Origin: an uncultured Hyphomonadaceae bacterium
GTDB taxonomy: Bacteria; Pseudomonadota; Alphaproteobacteria; Caulobacterales; Hyphomonadaceae
NCBI GenBank assembly: GCA_913057945.1
Contig: CAJXOF010000001.1
Location: 62,001-126,000 of the forward strand
DNA length: 64,000 bases
Direction: 5' to 3'
Under the pieces are notes generated by a model. It made no database searches and was not told where the DNA came from. It was given only the letters and a program-made list of their open reading frames with translations. This document shows positions 45,472-55,135 of this stretch, piece after piece. The stretch's first letter is position 1; each line of letters opens with the position of its first letter. The position numbers were made by a program, and so were the translations under genes.

Positions 45472-45933
45472 ATGTCGACCCCCGAAACCCGTCTTGATGA
45501 ACTCGGTATCGAACTGCCGGAACCCATGAAGCCGGTCGCCACCTATGTTCCCTATGTCATCAGCGGCAACATGCTATTCGTGTCCGGTCAGGTCAGCGCG
45601 TCCGCTGACGGCCTCATCAAGGGACGCCTCGGCGAGAACATGGAACTCTCCGCAGGCCAGCAGGCCGCCCGCTTCTGCGGCATCAATCTGATCGCCCAGT
45701 GCAAAGCTGCCATAGGCGACCTGTCCCGCATCAAGCGCGTCGTGAAACTCGGCGGCTTCGTGAACGTCGCACCCGGCTTCACCGACATTCCACAAGTCAT
45801 CAATGGCTGTTCAGACCTGATGGTCGACGTGTTCGGGGAGGCTGGCCGGCATGCCCGTTCGGCAGTTTCCTGCCCTGAACTGCCGCTCGGCGTGGCTGTG
45901 GAAGTCGATGGTATCTTCGAGCTCGCCGACTAG
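45472..45933 (+). CDS. RidA (YjgF/YER057c) family protein
   Basis: A 153-residue trimer-forming protein of the RidA superfamily, which hydrolyses reactive enamine/imine intermediates from PLP enzymes in its best-known members. It has FVSGQVS, the Arg in HARSAVSCPELPLG and the C-terminal VEVDGIFEL. It is slightly longer than standard RidA (about 130), typical of an alphaproteobacterial subgroup whose substrate is unknown. An AAGGAGCG sits 8 nt before the ATG. The next gene begins immediately at its stop codon. Confidence 0.88.
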   Translation: MSTPETRLDELGIELPEPMKPVATYVPYVISGNMLFVSGQVSASADGLIKGRLGENMELSAGQQAARFCGINLIAQCKAAIGDLSRIKRVVKLGGFVNVAPGFTDIPQVINGCSDLMVDVFGEAGRHARSAVSCPELPLGVAVEVDGIFELAD

Positions 45934-46662
45934 ATGGCCCGGCGCTTCGTCCTCACGAACTTCCTCTACGCCCATCGTGGCCTGTGGACGGGACGGGAAA
46001 CCCCTGAGAACACAATCGCCGCATTCGAGGCGGCGGCGAAGCTCGGCCTCGGCATGGAGTTCGACATCCGCCCGGCATCGGATGGGGAACTCGTGGTTTT
46101 CCATGACCAGACGCTGGAGCGCATGGCAGGTCACCCGGACCGGGTCGAGGATCTTGGATCGAAGGATCTGCAGGACATCGTGATTGCGGGGGAACACGCA
46201 CTGCCCAGTTTCGAGCAATTGCTCGACTCCTGGCCGCATGACCTGCCCCTGTTGACCGAGATGAAGCTGGACGGACGCACCGATCCGGCTGAACTCGGCC
46301 GCCGGACCGGAGACATGTTGCTGGAATATACCGGGCTCGCCGCTGCCATGAGTTTCTCGGAAGAAGCGGTCCGCGCCCTGCCCCCGGACATGATGCGCGG
46401 GCAGCTCATTGACGCCTCCCACAAGATCGGTGCGACCGCGTTCAACGATATCCTGCAACGCGCCCTGTCAGACGGCATGGACTATGTGGCGATCAACGTC
46501 TCGGACGTGGACGGCATCCGCAAGCATGTGCCCGAGGACTATCCACTAGTGACCTGGACGGTCCGCTCCCTGGATGAAGTTCGCCATGCCGTGCATGAAA
46601 ATGTGGCCATCATCTTCGAACATCTCGATCCGGGACTGGTTTCTGCTTACGCCATGCCCTAG
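45934..46662 (+). CDS. Glycerophosphodiester phosphodiesterase
   Basis: A 242-residue cytosolic GDPD-family TIM barrel that releases glycerol-3-phosphate from deacylated phospholipids. The catalytic and metal residues are visible in AHRGLWTGRETPENT and EFDIRPASDGELVVFHD. There is no signal peptide, so it resembles UgpQ. It begins directly after the RidA stop with no gap and is followed 9 nt later by the GNAT gene. Confidence 0.92.
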   Translation: MARRFVLTNFLYAHRGLWTGRETPENTIAAFEAAAKLGLGMEFDIRPASDGELVVFHDQTLERMAGHPDRVEDLGSKDLQDIVIAGEHALPSFEQLLDSWPHDLPLLTEMKLDGRTDPAELGRRTGDMLLEYTGLAAAMSFSEEAVRALPPDMMRGQLIDASHKIGATAFNDILQRALSDGMDYVAINVSDVDGIRKHVPEDYPLVTWTVRSLDEVRHAVHENVAIIFEHLDPGLVSAYAMP

Positions 46663-46671
46663 ATTCAGGGC

Positions 46672-47835
46672 ATGGATGACACCGCGCTGAAATTGAGTTT
46701 TGCCTCAGCCATGGCGGAGGTCGATCCGGACGAATGGAACGCGGTCGCCAATCCGACAGGCGTCCGGTTCGATCCGTTCCTGAAATGGGAGTTCCTCGAC
46801 GCACTTGAGACCTCCGGCGCCGCAACACCGAACACAGGATGGATGCCGCGTCATGTCCTGATCCGTGACGGAACAGGACGATTGAAGGCGGCGATGCCGC
46901 TCTACGGCAAGAGCCATTCGCGCGGCGAGTTCGTCTTCGACCATTCCTGGGCCGACGCCTTCGAGCGCGCGGGTGGCACCTATTACCCCAAATTGCTTGG
47001 CGCCGTACCCTTCACGCCCGTCACCGGTCGGCGTCTGCTTGTCCGCCCCGGCCCGGATGAAATACGCCTGCAAACTGCACTCCTGTCCGGCGCGATCCAG
47101 CTGGCAGAACAGAACGAGCTTTCCTCCCTGCACATCAATTTCGCCTCACCGGAAGAGGCCAGGATGCTGTCAGAGACGGGCCTGTTGCTGCGCACCGACC
47201 AGCAGTTCCATTGGCAGAATCGCGACTATGGATCGTTTGACGACTTCCTCGCCGATCTCTCCTCGTCCAAACGAAAGAATCTTCGGAAGGAACGCGCGAA
47301 GGCGCAGGAAGGATTGGAGTTCGTCCACCTGCGCGGCGACCAGATCACCGAAGCCCATCTGGATGCATTCTATATTTTCTACATGGACACCGGCGCCCGC
47401 AAATGGGGCTCGCCGTATCTGACCCGGGACACCTTCTCGCTCTTGCGAGAACGGATGGCCGACGATCTCCTCTTCATCTTTGCCATGTCGGACGGAGCGC
47501 CAATTGCTGGTGCCATGAATCTGATTGGCTCCGACACGCTCTACGGCCGCTACTGGGGGTGCACCGAACACAGATCAATGTTGCATTTCGAGACCTGCTA
47601 CTATCAGGCCATCGACTATGCCATCGAACACGACCTCACCTTTGTCGAGGCGGGTGCGCAGGGCGGCCACAAGCTGGCCCGCGGCTATACGCCGGTCACC
47701 ACTTATTCCACGCACTGGATCGCCCATGCCGGCCTGCGCCATGCCATCGCCGATTATCTGGAGCGCGAGCGCGAGGCGGTTGAGGAAGACCAGGAATACC
47801 TGACCGAACGGACTCCGTTCAAGAAGGGCGAATGA
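46672..47835 (+). CDS. FemAB-like GNAT acyltransferase (DUF482/PF04339)
   Basis: A 387-residue protein of the FemAB_like/DUF482 group (double GNAT-like fold). Recognisable segments are NPFLKWEFLDALE-like FDPFLKWEFLDALE, YFPKLLGAVPFTPVTG-like YYPKLLGAVPFTP, SSLHINF, and the C-terminal EAGAQGGHKLARGY. The family has been called peptidoglycan biosynthesis protein, but the reaction is not established to my knowledge. It is in a tight operon RidA-GDPD-GNAT-HIT. Confidence 0.85.
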   Translation: MDDTALKLSFASAMAEVDPDEWNAVANPTGVRFDPFLKWEFLDALETSGAATPNTGWMPRHVLIRDGTGRLKAAMPLYGKSHSRGEFVFDHSWADAFERAGGTYYPKLLGAVPFTPVTGRRLLVRPGPDEIRLQTALLSGAIQLAEQNELSSLHINFASPEEARMLSETGLLLRTDQQFHWQNRDYGSFDDFLADLSSSKRKNLRKERAKAQEGLEFVHLRGDQITEAHLDAFYIFYMDTGARKWGSPYLTRDTFSLLRERMADDLLFIFAMSDGAPIAGAMNLIGSDTLYGRYWGCTEHRSMLHFETCYYQAIDYAIEHDLTFVEAGAQGGHKLARGYTPVTTYSTHWIAHAGLRHAIADYLEREREAVEEDQEYLTERTPFKKGE

Positions 47836-47883
47836 ACAGCCCTGCCCTCACCCGAAACTTAATACATCACCGAAAGCCTCAAG

Positions 47884-48318
47884 ATGACCCTTCACGATGC
47901 CTATGATCCCGACAATATCTTCGCCAAGATCCTCCGCGGCGAAATGCCTGCCGTCAAAGTGTACGAGGATGACGCCGCACTCGCCTTCATGGACGTGTTC
48001 CCCCAGAGCGAAGGCCACACGCTCGTCGTGCCGAAGGGCGTGGAAGCACGCAACCTGCTCGACATGCCCGCCGACAAGCTCGGCCCCTATATGGCAACTG
48101 TGCAGAAAGTGGCGCAGGCTGTCGAAGCGGCCCTTACGCCTGACGGCCTCGTCGTGACCCAGTTCAATGGCGCCCCCGCCGGACAAACCGTCTACCACCT
48201 GCACTTCCACATCATCCCGCGCTGGAAGGATGTGACGCTGGGCCGGCATGGCTCGGGGGAAATGGCAGACACTGACAAGCTCGGCGTTCTCGCCGACCGG
48301 ATTCGCATGAAGCTCTAG
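47884..48318 (+). CDS. HIT-family nucleotide-binding hydrolase (HinT-like)
   Basis: A 144-residue purine-nucleotide phosphoramidase type protein. The N-terminal segment is NIFAKILRGEMPAVKVYEDD and the active-site histidine triad is VYHLHFHIIPRW. Length is slightly above E. coli HinT. It is the last gene of its operon; its stop is 3 nt from that of gatB on the other strand. Confidence 0.93.
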   Translation: MTLHDAYDPDNIFAKILRGEMPAVKVYEDDAALAFMDVFPQSEGHTLVVPKGVEARNLLDMPADKLGPYMATVQKVAQAVEAALTPDGLVVTQFNGAPAGQTVYHLHFHIIPRWKDVTLGRHGSGEMADTDKLGVLADRIRMKL

Positions 48319-48328
48319 GCGCTAGAGC
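48312..48328. repeat. Perfect inverted repeat spanning the HIT and gatB stop codons
   Basis: GCTCTAG-GCG-CTAGAGC, a 7-bp perfect stem with a 3-nt loop that includes the TAG of the HIT gene (48316-48318) and the TAG of gatB (48322-48324, minus strand). No T-tract follows on either strand. Confidence 0.55.
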
Positions 48329-49833
48329 CCCAGCTTTGCCTTCAGAATATCATTGACGGCTTTCGGATTGGCTTTGCCGCCGGAGGCTTTCATCACCTGT
48401 CCGACAAACCAGCCCATCGTCTTGGGCTTTTCCTTGATCTGGGCCACCTGCTCCGGGTTCGCCGCGATGATTTCGTCGACAACCTTTTCGATGGCACCGG
48501 TATCGGTCACCTGCTTAAGGCCGTGCTTCTCAACGATATCGGCCGCTTCGCCCTCACCCTCGATCATCCGGGCAAAGACGTCCTTGGCAATCTTGCCGCT
48601 GATCGTATCGTTCGCGATCAGTTCGATCAGGCCGCCGAGGCTGGAGGCGGACACCGGGCTGTCAGCCAGTTCAATGTCCTGCTTGTTGAGGTATCCGAAC
48701 AATTCCTGCGTCACCCAATTGGCGGCAAGTTTTGGATCGCGGCCCTTGGCAACCTCCTCGAAGAAGCTGGCTTTCTCGGCGTCCGCGCTGAGAACGCCCG
48801 CATCATAGCGTGACAGCCCATAATCGGTTTCAAAGCGCGCACGCTTCTCGTCGGGCAGTTCCGGCAGGGTCGCGCGGATTTCCTCGATCCAGGCCTGCTC
48901 GACTTCCAGCGGCAACAGGTCAGGGTCCGGGAAGTAGCGGTAATCGTGCGCGTCTTCCTTGGAGCGCATGGAGCGCGTCTCGACCTTCACCGGATCGAAC
49001 AGGCGTGTTTCCTGATCGATGGAGCCACCATCTTCAAGGATTTCGATCTGACGGCGGGCTTCATATTCGATGGCCTGCTGGATGAAGCGGAACGAGTTCA
49101 TGTTCTTGAGTTCGCAGCGCGTGCCGAGATGACTGAAATCACCCGTCTCGCGGAATTTCTCATACTGGCCCGGACGGCAGACCGACACGTTCACGTCGGC
49201 GCGGAGATTGCCCTTGTCCATGTCACCATCACAGGTGCCGAGCGCGATCACGATGGCGCGCAGCTTTTTGACGTATGCGGCCGCCTCGGCCGGTGTACGG
49301 ATGTCCGGCATGGACACGATTTCCATCAGCGCGACGCCGGACCGGTTGAGGTCCACATAGGTCGAGCTTGGATCCATGTCGTGAATCGACTTGCCGGCAT
49401 CCTGTTCCAGATGGAGCCGCTCAATCCGGCACGAGAAAGCATAGGCGTCACCGCCATGAGCTGGCTCAACGTCCACCTCGATTTCGCCTTCGCCGACAAT
49501 CGGGTGCGCGAACTGGCTGATCTGGTAGCCTTGGGGCAGATCAGGATAGAAATAATTCTTCCGGTCAAAGCGGGAATATGTGTTGATCTGCGCCTTCAGG
49601 CCAAGCCCGGTGCGGATCGCCTGCTCGACGCAATAGCGGTTGATGACCGGCAGCATGCCCGGCATGGCCGCATCGACCAGTGACACATTGCAATTCGGGT
49701 CCGCGCCAAACGCCGTGGACGCGCCGGAAAACAGCTTTGCATTGGATGAGACCTGGGCGTGGACTTCGAGGCCCATGACCAGCTCCCAGTCACCTGTTTC
49801 ACCCTTGATTACATACGGTTTGCGCGCTGACAT
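48322..49833 (-). CDS. gatB: Asp/Glu-tRNA amidotransferase subunit B
   Basis: A 503-residue subunit that binds misacylated tRNA and activates the acyl group in GatCAB. Family segments are [12 protein letters not shown] at the N-terminus, [25 protein letters not shown] [22 protein letters not shown] and the C-terminal YqeY-like helical tail ending [13 protein letters not shown]. The start at 49833 ([11 protein letters not shown]) is chosen as longer readings add an unrelated leader. It shares the strand with gatA and gatC but is separated from them. Confidence 0.96.
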   Translation of the reverse strand: MSARKPYVIKGETGDWELVMGLEVHAQVSSNAKLFSGASTAFGADPNCNVSLVDAAMPGMLPVINRYCVEQAIRTGLGLKAQINTYSRFDRKNYFYPDLPQGYQISQFAHPIVGEGEIEVDVEPAHGGDAYAFSCRIERLHLEQDAGKSIHDMDPSSTYVDLNRSGVALMEIVSMPDIRTPAEAAAYVKKLRAIVIALGTCDGDMDKGNLRADVNVSVCRPGQYEKFRETGDFSHLGTRCELKNMNSFRFIQQAIEYEARRQIEILEDGGSIDQETRLFDPVKVETRSMRSKEDAHDYRYFPDPDLLPLEVEQAWIEEIRATLPELPDEKRARFETDYGLSRYDAGVLSADAEKASFFEEVAKGRDPKLAANWVTQELFGYLNKQDIELADSPVSASSLGGLIELIANDTISGKIAKDVFARMIEGEGEAADIVEKHGLKQVTDTGAIEKVVDEIIAANPEQVAQIKEKPKTMGWFVGQVMKASGGKANPKAVNDILKAKLGL

Positions 49834-49986
49834 ATCGTTCTCTGCTGACACTCTGTTCCTGCGTTCTTCTACCCGCCCGATCGCGTCACTGTCGAGCCGT
49901 GAATACCATTCGATTGGCGCCAGCTCTTCCAATTTTCAGCATATGGGCGAATAATCCTCTCTGGGGAGGAAAAAGGGAGCGCCGGA

Positions 49987-50370
49987 ATGATCTTCAAGAT
50001 GATGATGGAGGCCTCGAGCGAGGACGAAAAACCCGTGGTACGCGGCTTTCTCAAGCATCTGATCCTGGGATTCGCGGGCGGCGTGGCCGTTGGCTCCGTC
50101 CTGCTGGGGGGCATGCTGCTATCGCTCCAGAACATGGACCTCGATATGCCGCTGCTCTGGATTTTAGCCATGATGCTGCAATGCGGGCCCGTTGGCGGCC
50201 TGATTGGTGTTGGGGTCTATTTGTCGAAAGTGACCACGCGTGACTCGGACAAGGATGATGATGACCAGCCGGGTCCAGGGGGAAACGCCGCCGAAGAGGC
50301 CAAACTGGATCAGATCATCGTGCGTCCAAAGGCTTGGCCAGTCGGAGCGCTCAAACCGTCCAAGGCGTGA
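49987..50370 (+). CDS. Unknown small membrane protein with two helices
   Basis: A 127-residue protein I do not recognise. Two hydrophobic helices (about 22-45 and 52-76) are followed by an acidic, polar tail (DSDKDDDDQPG). A GGGAG is present about 8 nt before the ATG. It lies between gatB and gatA on the opposite strand and ends 1 nt from the stop of the next opposing gene. Confidence 0.6.
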   Translation: MIFKMMMEASSEDEKPVVRGFLKHLILGFAGGVAVGSVLLGGMLLSLQNMDLDMPLLWILAMMLQCGPVGGLIGVGVYLSKVTTRDSDKDDDDQPGPGGNAAEEAKLDQIIVRPKAWPVGALKPSKA

Positions 50371-50371
50371 C

Positions 50372-50842
50372 CTAGTCCAGCTTGCCCGTTTCCTTCGCCC
50401 GGCGCACGCGCTCGGCGCGCGCAGCCATCCGGTCCTTGATAGAGGCCGATTGGGAGACGCGGACCGAACCTTCGCCTTCCGTAACCGGCTCAGGGGCAGG
50501 CGCTTCTTCCAGCTTGCCAGCCTCAACCAGCTTCTTGCGCCGCGCGGCAACCCGCGCCTCTCGCGCCGTCTGGGCGGCACTCTTGCCGCTGAACAGGCCG
50601 GACAGTTTTGATTTACCCGCACCGTTCGGTTGGGGCTGGTCCTCAAGGCGCCGTTTCCGCCGCGCGATGATGCGTGAAATCCGGAACGATACATATCCTG
50701 CCACGAGGAAGGCCACGAGCAGCATGGAGCGCATCTCGGGCGCAAACAAGCTGTAGCCATATTGCGCCATCATGCCGGCCATCAGGGCAAGGCAGAATGC
50801 AAGCAGGACAGCGAAGAGAAGGAAAAAACGGGTCATGTTCAT
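50372..50842 (-). CDS. Unknown membrane protein with charged tail, downstream of gatA
   Basis: A 156-residue protein: two N-terminal hydrophobic segments (about 4-26 and 36-56) followed by a highly basic stretch (SRIIARRKRRLED) and a long Ala/Glu/Arg-rich tail likely to be helical. It begins 10 nt after the gatA stop codon and so is probably co-transcribed. No family is recognised. ATG 50836 (MTRFFLL) is an alternative start. Confidence 0.6.
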   Translation of the reverse strand: MNMTRFFLLFAVLLAFCLALMAGMMAQYGYSLFAPEMRSMLLVAFLVAGYVSFRISRIIARRKRRLEDQPQPNGAGKSKLSGLFSGKSAAQTAREARVAARRKKLVEAGKLEEAPAPEPVTEGEGSVRVSQSASIKDRMAARAERVRRAKETGKLD

Positions 50843-50852
50843 GCCCCGAAAC

Positions 50853-52325
50853 CTACCACCACTTGTCAGCCTTGGCCACGAAGCCCGCTGCGCGTTCCAG
50901 CTCGCCGCCGACACGGAAACAGGCGGTTTCGTCGAGCGCCTTGCCGATGACCTGGAGGCCGAGCGGCAGGCCGCCTGAGGACAGGCCAGCTGGCACAGAG
51001 ATGCCCGGCAGGCCAGCCAGGTTGGCTGTCACGGTGAACACGTCATTGAGATACATCTCAACCGGGTCACCGCTCTTTTCGCCGAACGCAAAGGCCGGGC
51101 TCGGGCAGGTTGGCGTCAGCACCGCATCGCAGCTCTCAAAGGCTTCAACAAAATCGTTGAGGATCTTGGTCCGCACCTTCTGGGCGCGCAAATAATAGGC
51201 GTCGTAATAGCCGGACGACAGCACATAGGTGCCGATCATCAGGCGGCGCTGGACTTCGGCGCCAAACCCGCCAGCCCGCGTTCCTTCATAAGTTGCGGTC
51301 AGATTTTCGCCCGCAACCCGTGCGCCATAACGCATGCCGTCATAGCGGGCGAGGTTCGAGGACGCCTCTGCAGGCGCAACGATATAATAGGCTGGCAAGG
51401 CATATTTCGTATGCGGCAGGCTGATATCGACGATCTCGGCGCCGGCAGTTTTCAGCCACTCGATCCCCTGCTCCCACAATTTGTCGATTTCTTCGGACAT
51501 GCCCTCCATCCGGTATTCTTTCGGAATACCGATCCGCATGCCCTCGACGCCGCGGCCCACATCGTTGCGCCAGTCTGGCGTCTCGACGTTCAGGGACGTG
51601 GAATCCTTCAGGTCGTGGCTGCACATCGCTTCCAGCAGGATGGCGCTGTCTTCCACCGTCTTGGCGATTGGTCCGGCCTGGTCAAGCGAGGAGGCAAAGG
51701 CCACCATGCCATAGCGGCTGGCACGGCCATAGGTGGGCTTGATGCCCACCGTGCCGGTGAACGCAGCGGGCTGGCGAATGGAGCCTCCGGTGTCCGAAGC
51801 AGTCGCCGCGAGGCAGAGATCCGCTGCCACCGACGCGGCCGAGCCACCCGACGAGCCGCCCGGTGTCAGGCCCTGATTGTCGCCCTTCCGGCGCCACGGG
51901 TTGATGACATTGCCGAACCGCGAGGTCTCGTTCGAGGAGCCCATGGCAAATTCGTCCATGTTGAGCTTGCCCAGCATGACGGCGCCTTCATCCCAGAGGT
52001 TCTGGGTGACGGTGGATTCATAGGTTGGCGTGAACTCGCCAAGAATGTTGCTGCACGCCGTGGTGCGCACGCCTTTGGTGCAATAGAGATCCTTGATGCC
52101 GAGCGGCGCGCCTTCCAGCTTGCCGCCCTCGCCCTTGGCCAGCTTCACGTCCGACGCATCCGCCATGGCCAGCGCCTTTTCAGGCGTCTCGACCACATAG
52201 GCATTCAGCGTCCGCGCGCCTTCGATGGCGTCGACGAATTGCTGGGTGATCTCGCGCGAGGAAAACTCCTTGGCTTTCAAGCCATCGAGCGCTGCAGCGA
52301 GGGTAAGTTTGGTCAGTTCGGTCAT
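50853..52325 (-). CDS. gatA: Asp/Glu-tRNA amidotransferase subunit A
   Basis: A 490-residue amidase-signature enzyme that frees ammonia from glutamine for GatB. The Ser-cisSer-Lys triad is visible: [11 protein letters not shown] (Lys), [18 protein letters not shown] (Ser cluster) and [14 protein letters not shown] (nucleophile Ser region). The start at 52325 ([10 protein letters not shown]) gives the normal N-terminus. Divergent from the DUF6491 lipoprotein gene. Confidence 0.97.
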   Translation of the reverse strand: MTELTKLTLAAALDGLKAKEFSSREITQQFVDAIEGARTLNAYVVETPEKALAMADASDVKLAKGEGGKLEGAPLGIKDLYCTKGVRTTACSNILGEFTPTYESTVTQNLWDEGAVMLGKLNMDEFAMGSSNETSRFGNVINPWRRKGDNQGLTPGGSSGGSAASVAADLCLAATASDTGGSIRQPAAFTGTVGIKPTYGRASRYGMVAFASSLDQAGPIAKTVEDSAILLEAMCSHDLKDSTSLNVETPDWRNDVGRGVEGMRIGIPKEYRMEGMSEEIDKLWEQGIEWLKTAGAEIVDISLPHTKYALPAYYIVAPAEASSNLARYDGMRYGARVAGENLTATYEGTRAGGFGAEVQRRLMIGTYVLSSGYYDAYYLRAQKVRTKILNDFVEAFESCDAVLTPTCPSPAFAFGEKSGDPVEMYLNDVFTVTANLAGLPGISVPAGLSSGGLPLGLQVIGKALDETACFRVGGELERAAGFVAKADKWW

Positions 52326-52462
52326 CGGATATCCTGAGAAGAAATCTGCCCGCCTGCTATGACGGCTTGGCACAAAAGTTCAAGCCTTCGTGAGCCTTCT
52401 TGTCAGTTGCGTGAGACAGGCGCAGGTTCGGTTTCAACGCCAAATTTCAACGGAGACCAATC

Positions 52463-52921
52463 ATGCGGACCCTCATGCTCAGCCTTGCAGCCCCCGTCTT
52501 CCTGGCAGCCTGCGCCACCTCAGATGCAGCAGAAGACCGCCCGCGCGGCGTCGAACGCTATGCCGACGATCCGAGGCTGGGCGAGGAGGTGAGCAGTATC
52601 TGCTTTGCATCGACCATTGATGGCTTCGGCGAAACAACGCGGGACACGGTCGTGGTGCGTGACGGTCGCGATCATTACCTGATCGAGGTGTTCGGCGCGT
52701 GTACGCCTCTGGACGATGCAATGCGGATCGGAATGGACGCAACCGGCAGCTGTTTGCGAAAGCATGACGCGCTTATCGTGTCCGATTCCATTTCCGATTT
52801 CGGAGAGACCACACCCTTCTCCAAGCAGAGATGCCTTGTGAATGGAATCTATGCATGGAACCCGGAGGCAAAGGCGGAAAAATCCGAAGAGGAATCTGAA
52901 GAGGACGACGTTGAAACCTGA
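52463..52921 (+). CDS. DUF6491-like lipoprotein
   Basis: A 152-residue secreted protein with a signal peptide and lipobox (LAAC, Cys18). The body (SICFASTIDGFGETTRDTVVVRDG; LIEVFGACTPLDDA) resembles the DUF6491 family of small lipoproteins; four Cys remain after the lipid anchor and may pair. The C-terminus is acidic (Glu/Asp/Lys). The function is unknown. It lies between gatA and gatC on the opposite strand. Confidence 0.65.
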   Translation: MRTLMLSLAAPVFLAACATSDAAEDRPRGVERYADDPRLGEEVSSICFASTIDGFGETTRDTVVVRDGRDHYLIEVFGACTPLDDAMRIGMDATGSCLRKHDALIVSDSISDFGETTPFSKQRCLVNGIYAWNPEAKAEKSEEESEEDDVET

Positions 52922-52954
52922 TGGCGCCCGCGCCGGCATGTGATAATCAGGCTC

Positions 52955-53338
52955 ATGGAAAAACCCGGATACACCTCACCCGTTGAGGTTCGCCAATCTC
53001 CCTTTCACGGTCGCGGCCTGTTCGCGGCCGTTTCCTTTGAAGCGGGCGACCTGATCGCAACCTACCCCCTCCTGATCCTCAGCCAGGAAGATACCGCCGC
53101 CATTCGTGGCACCCAGATCCACCACTACGTCTTCTATGTGGATGAAGATGAACAGGGAGAGATGCGCGCGGCGGTCGCATTCGGCCTGATCTCTATGTGC
53201 AATCACAGCCCTGATGCCAATGCGGAGTTCACCGTCGATGCCAACGCGCAGACCGTGACGCTGAGCGCGGGCACGAACATCCCCACCGATGCAGAAATCC
53301 TGATCGACTATGAAGAGTTCGCTGCAGAAATTGTCTGA
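52955..53338 (+). CDS. SET-domain protein
   Basis: A 127-residue protein consisting almost only of a SET domain. It shows SPFHGRGLFAAVSFEAGDLI (SET-N), MCNHSPDANAEF (NHS motif of the pseudo-knot) and ILIDYEEFA (the catalytic Tyr). SET domains methylate protein lysines; bacterial members are rarer and their targets are unknown. The start at 52955 (MEKPGYTSP) is chosen over GTG 52940. It ends 3 nt from the gatC stop codon. Confidence 0.82.
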   Translation: MEKPGYTSPVEVRQSPFHGRGLFAAVSFEAGDLIATYPLLILSQEDTAAIRGTQIHHYVFYVDEDEQGEMRAAVAFGLISMCNHSPDANAEFTVDANAQTVTLSAGTNIPTDAEILIDYEEFAAEIV

Positions 53339-53341
53339 GGT

Positions 53342-53629
53342 CTATTCGACGGCCTTCGGTACGACGAAAAAGCCGTCTTCACTGCGCGGGGCATTCGCCA
53401 GGACCTGATCCCGGATGTTGCCGTCCGTGACAACATCGTCCCGCATCGGCAGGTCGGTCTCGACAACTGAGGTCATCGGCTCGACGCCCTCGATGTCGAC
53501 CTCATTCAGCTGGTCGATCCAGCTGAGGATGCCATTCAATTCCCCAACCAGTTCCTCGACATGCTGTTCGCTGACGGCAATGCGCGACAGGCGGGCAACC
53601 TTGCGGACATCATCCTTGGTGACAGACAT
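53342..53629 (-). CDS. gatC: Asp/Glu-tRNA amidotransferase subunit C
   Basis: A 95-residue subunit that wraps and stabilises GatA-GatB. It begins [20 protein letters not shown], contains [15 protein letters not shown] and ends VPKAVE, all typical. It is divergent from ruvX. It is 1.0 kb away from gatA because two genes on the opposite strand lie between them. Confidence 0.95.
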   Translation of the reverse strand: MSVTKDDVRKVARLSRIAVSEQHVEELVGELNGILSWIDQLNEVDIEGVEPMTSVVETDLPMRDDVVTDGNIRDQVLANAPRSEDGFFVVPKAVE

Positions 53630-53709
53630 GAGCGAGCTCCAACGCTTGAAATTGAACCGCCCGAATACGCCATAGGCAACACGGCTTCAAGGCGCTATGT
53701 GGGCTATTC

Positions 53710-54165
53710 ATGCCCTTAACTGATCCTGATCATTTCCCGAAAACCGGCGCCCTGATCGGCATCGATCCCGGCACGAAGACGCTTGGTATCGCGTCTGCCG
53801 ACGGCCTGCGCATGCTGGCGAGCCCGGTCGAGACCATTCCGCGCGGCAAGAAGCTGGCACCTGTGCTCGACCGACTGTTCCACCTCTACGACGACCGCGT
53901 CGCTGTCGGCATCGTGATGGGCCTGCCGCTCAACATGGACGGATCCGAAGGCCCCAGGGCACAATCGGTGCGCGCACTGGCCTGGCACATCATGAAACAC
54001 CGCGATGTGCCGATCCTGTTCCAGGATGAGCGCTTGTCGACCGTCGAAGCTGAAAACGCGATGATCGAGGCTGACCTCTCCCGCAAGCGCCGCGCCGAGC
54101 GAATCGATGCCTCGGCCGCCGCCGTGATCCTTAATGACGCCCTTCAAAGACTGGCTCGGGCCTGA
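53710..54165 (+). CDS. ruvX: Putative pre-16S rRNA nuclease / Holliday junction resolvase RuvX (YqgF)
   Basis: A 151-residue RNase H-fold nuclease. Active-site acidic residues are in LIGIDPGTKTLGIA and in the C-terminal RIDASAAAVILND; VGLPLNMDGSEG-type VMGLPLNMDGSEGP is the family signature. It acts in 16S rRNA 5' maturation and has been proposed as a resolvase. It shares one base with the next gene (TGATG). Confidence 0.93.
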   Translation: MPLTDPDHFPKTGALIGIDPGTKTLGIASADGLRMLASPVETIPRGKKLAPVLDRLFHLYDDRVAVGIVMGLPLNMDGSEGPRAQSVRALAWHIMKHRDVPILFQDERLSTVEAENAMIEADLSRKRRAERIDASAAAVILNDALQRLARA

Positions 54166-55079
54166 TGTCGGGCTTTCTCTACGCCCTCCTCCCCGTCATC
54201 GCGATCGTGGCACTCGGCCACATACTGTCGGTTCGGAAATGGATACCGACCGATAGCTGGCGCGCCATCGAGCGCCTCTCCTATGTCGTCCTTTTCCCGG
54301 CCCTGATCCTTCGCACACTGGCCAACGCTCCTTTCGAGGAAGCGCCCTGGGGGCTCGCCGCCGCGCTCATCCTGGCGCAGTTCGCCCTCGGCGGCGTCGG
54401 ATGGCTTGCCCGGTTCCTGCCGAACATGCCGGGCCCCGCCGTTGGCTCCGTGATCCAGTCAAATGTGCGCTGGAACACGATGATTGGCCTCTCCATCGGC
54501 AGCCTCCTGTTCGGCGAAGAAGGACTCGCCCTCGTCACCATCGCCGCCGCCGTGATGATTCCGACGGCCAATATTCTGTCAGTCTATGCACTCATCGCCC
54601 ATGCAGACGCGCCGCACGGACCCAAGCCAAACCCTTTTGTGGCGCTGTTCAAGAATCCGATCGTGATCGCCTGCATTGGCGGCCTCGCGCTGGCCGGCGC
54701 CAGCATCACCCTGCCGCGCCTTCTGGATGACAGCCTTCGTATCCTCGGTGATGCCGCCCTCGCTCTGGGCCTCCTTTCGGCAGGGGCAGGCGTCGACCTG
54801 TCAGCCTTGCGGCGCGCCGGTCCGCGCACCCTCAGCTGGTCACTGGTCAGATTGCTCGGCCTCCCGGCTTTCGCCGTCGGCTTCTGCATCCTTCTCGGCG
54901 TCACAGGTACACCGCTCGTGATCGCCCTGATCTGCGCCGCCACGCCGACCGCCACCAGCTCCTACATCCTCGCCAAGGAACTGGGCGGTGACGCAGCGCT
55001 TTCAGCCAATCTGATTGCCGTCGAAACGGTCCTCGCCATGATTACCCTCCCAACCCTCTACCTGCTTCTCACACTCTGA
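54165..55079 (+). CDS. AEC-family (auxin efflux carrier) transporter
   Basis: A 304-residue membrane protein with about 10 helices in two similar halves, of the AEC/Mem_trans family. It begins [39 protein letters not shown] and [18 protein letters not shown] are characteristic. Bacterial members move malate, malonate or other organic acids; the substrate here is unknown. Translation is coupled to ruvX. Confidence 0.88.
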   Translation: MSGFLYALLPVIAIVALGHILSVRKWIPTDSWRAIERLSYVVLFPALILRTLANAPFEEAPWGLAAALILAQFALGGVGWLARFLPNMPGPAVGSVIQSNVRWNTMIGLSIGSLLFGEEGLALVTIAAAVMIPTANILSVYALIAHADAPHGPKPNPFVALFKNPIVIACIGGLALAGASITLPRLLDDSLRILGDAALALGLLSAGAGVDLSALRRAGPRTLSWSLVRLLGLPAFAVGFCILLGVTGTPLVIALICAATPTATSSYILAKELGGDAALSANLIAVETVLAMITLPTLYLLLTL

Positions 55080-55135
55080 CCCTCTTGCCCCGACTCGGAA
55101 ACGCGCCTAAACCGCCGAAAATCGAAAGGGCCTCC

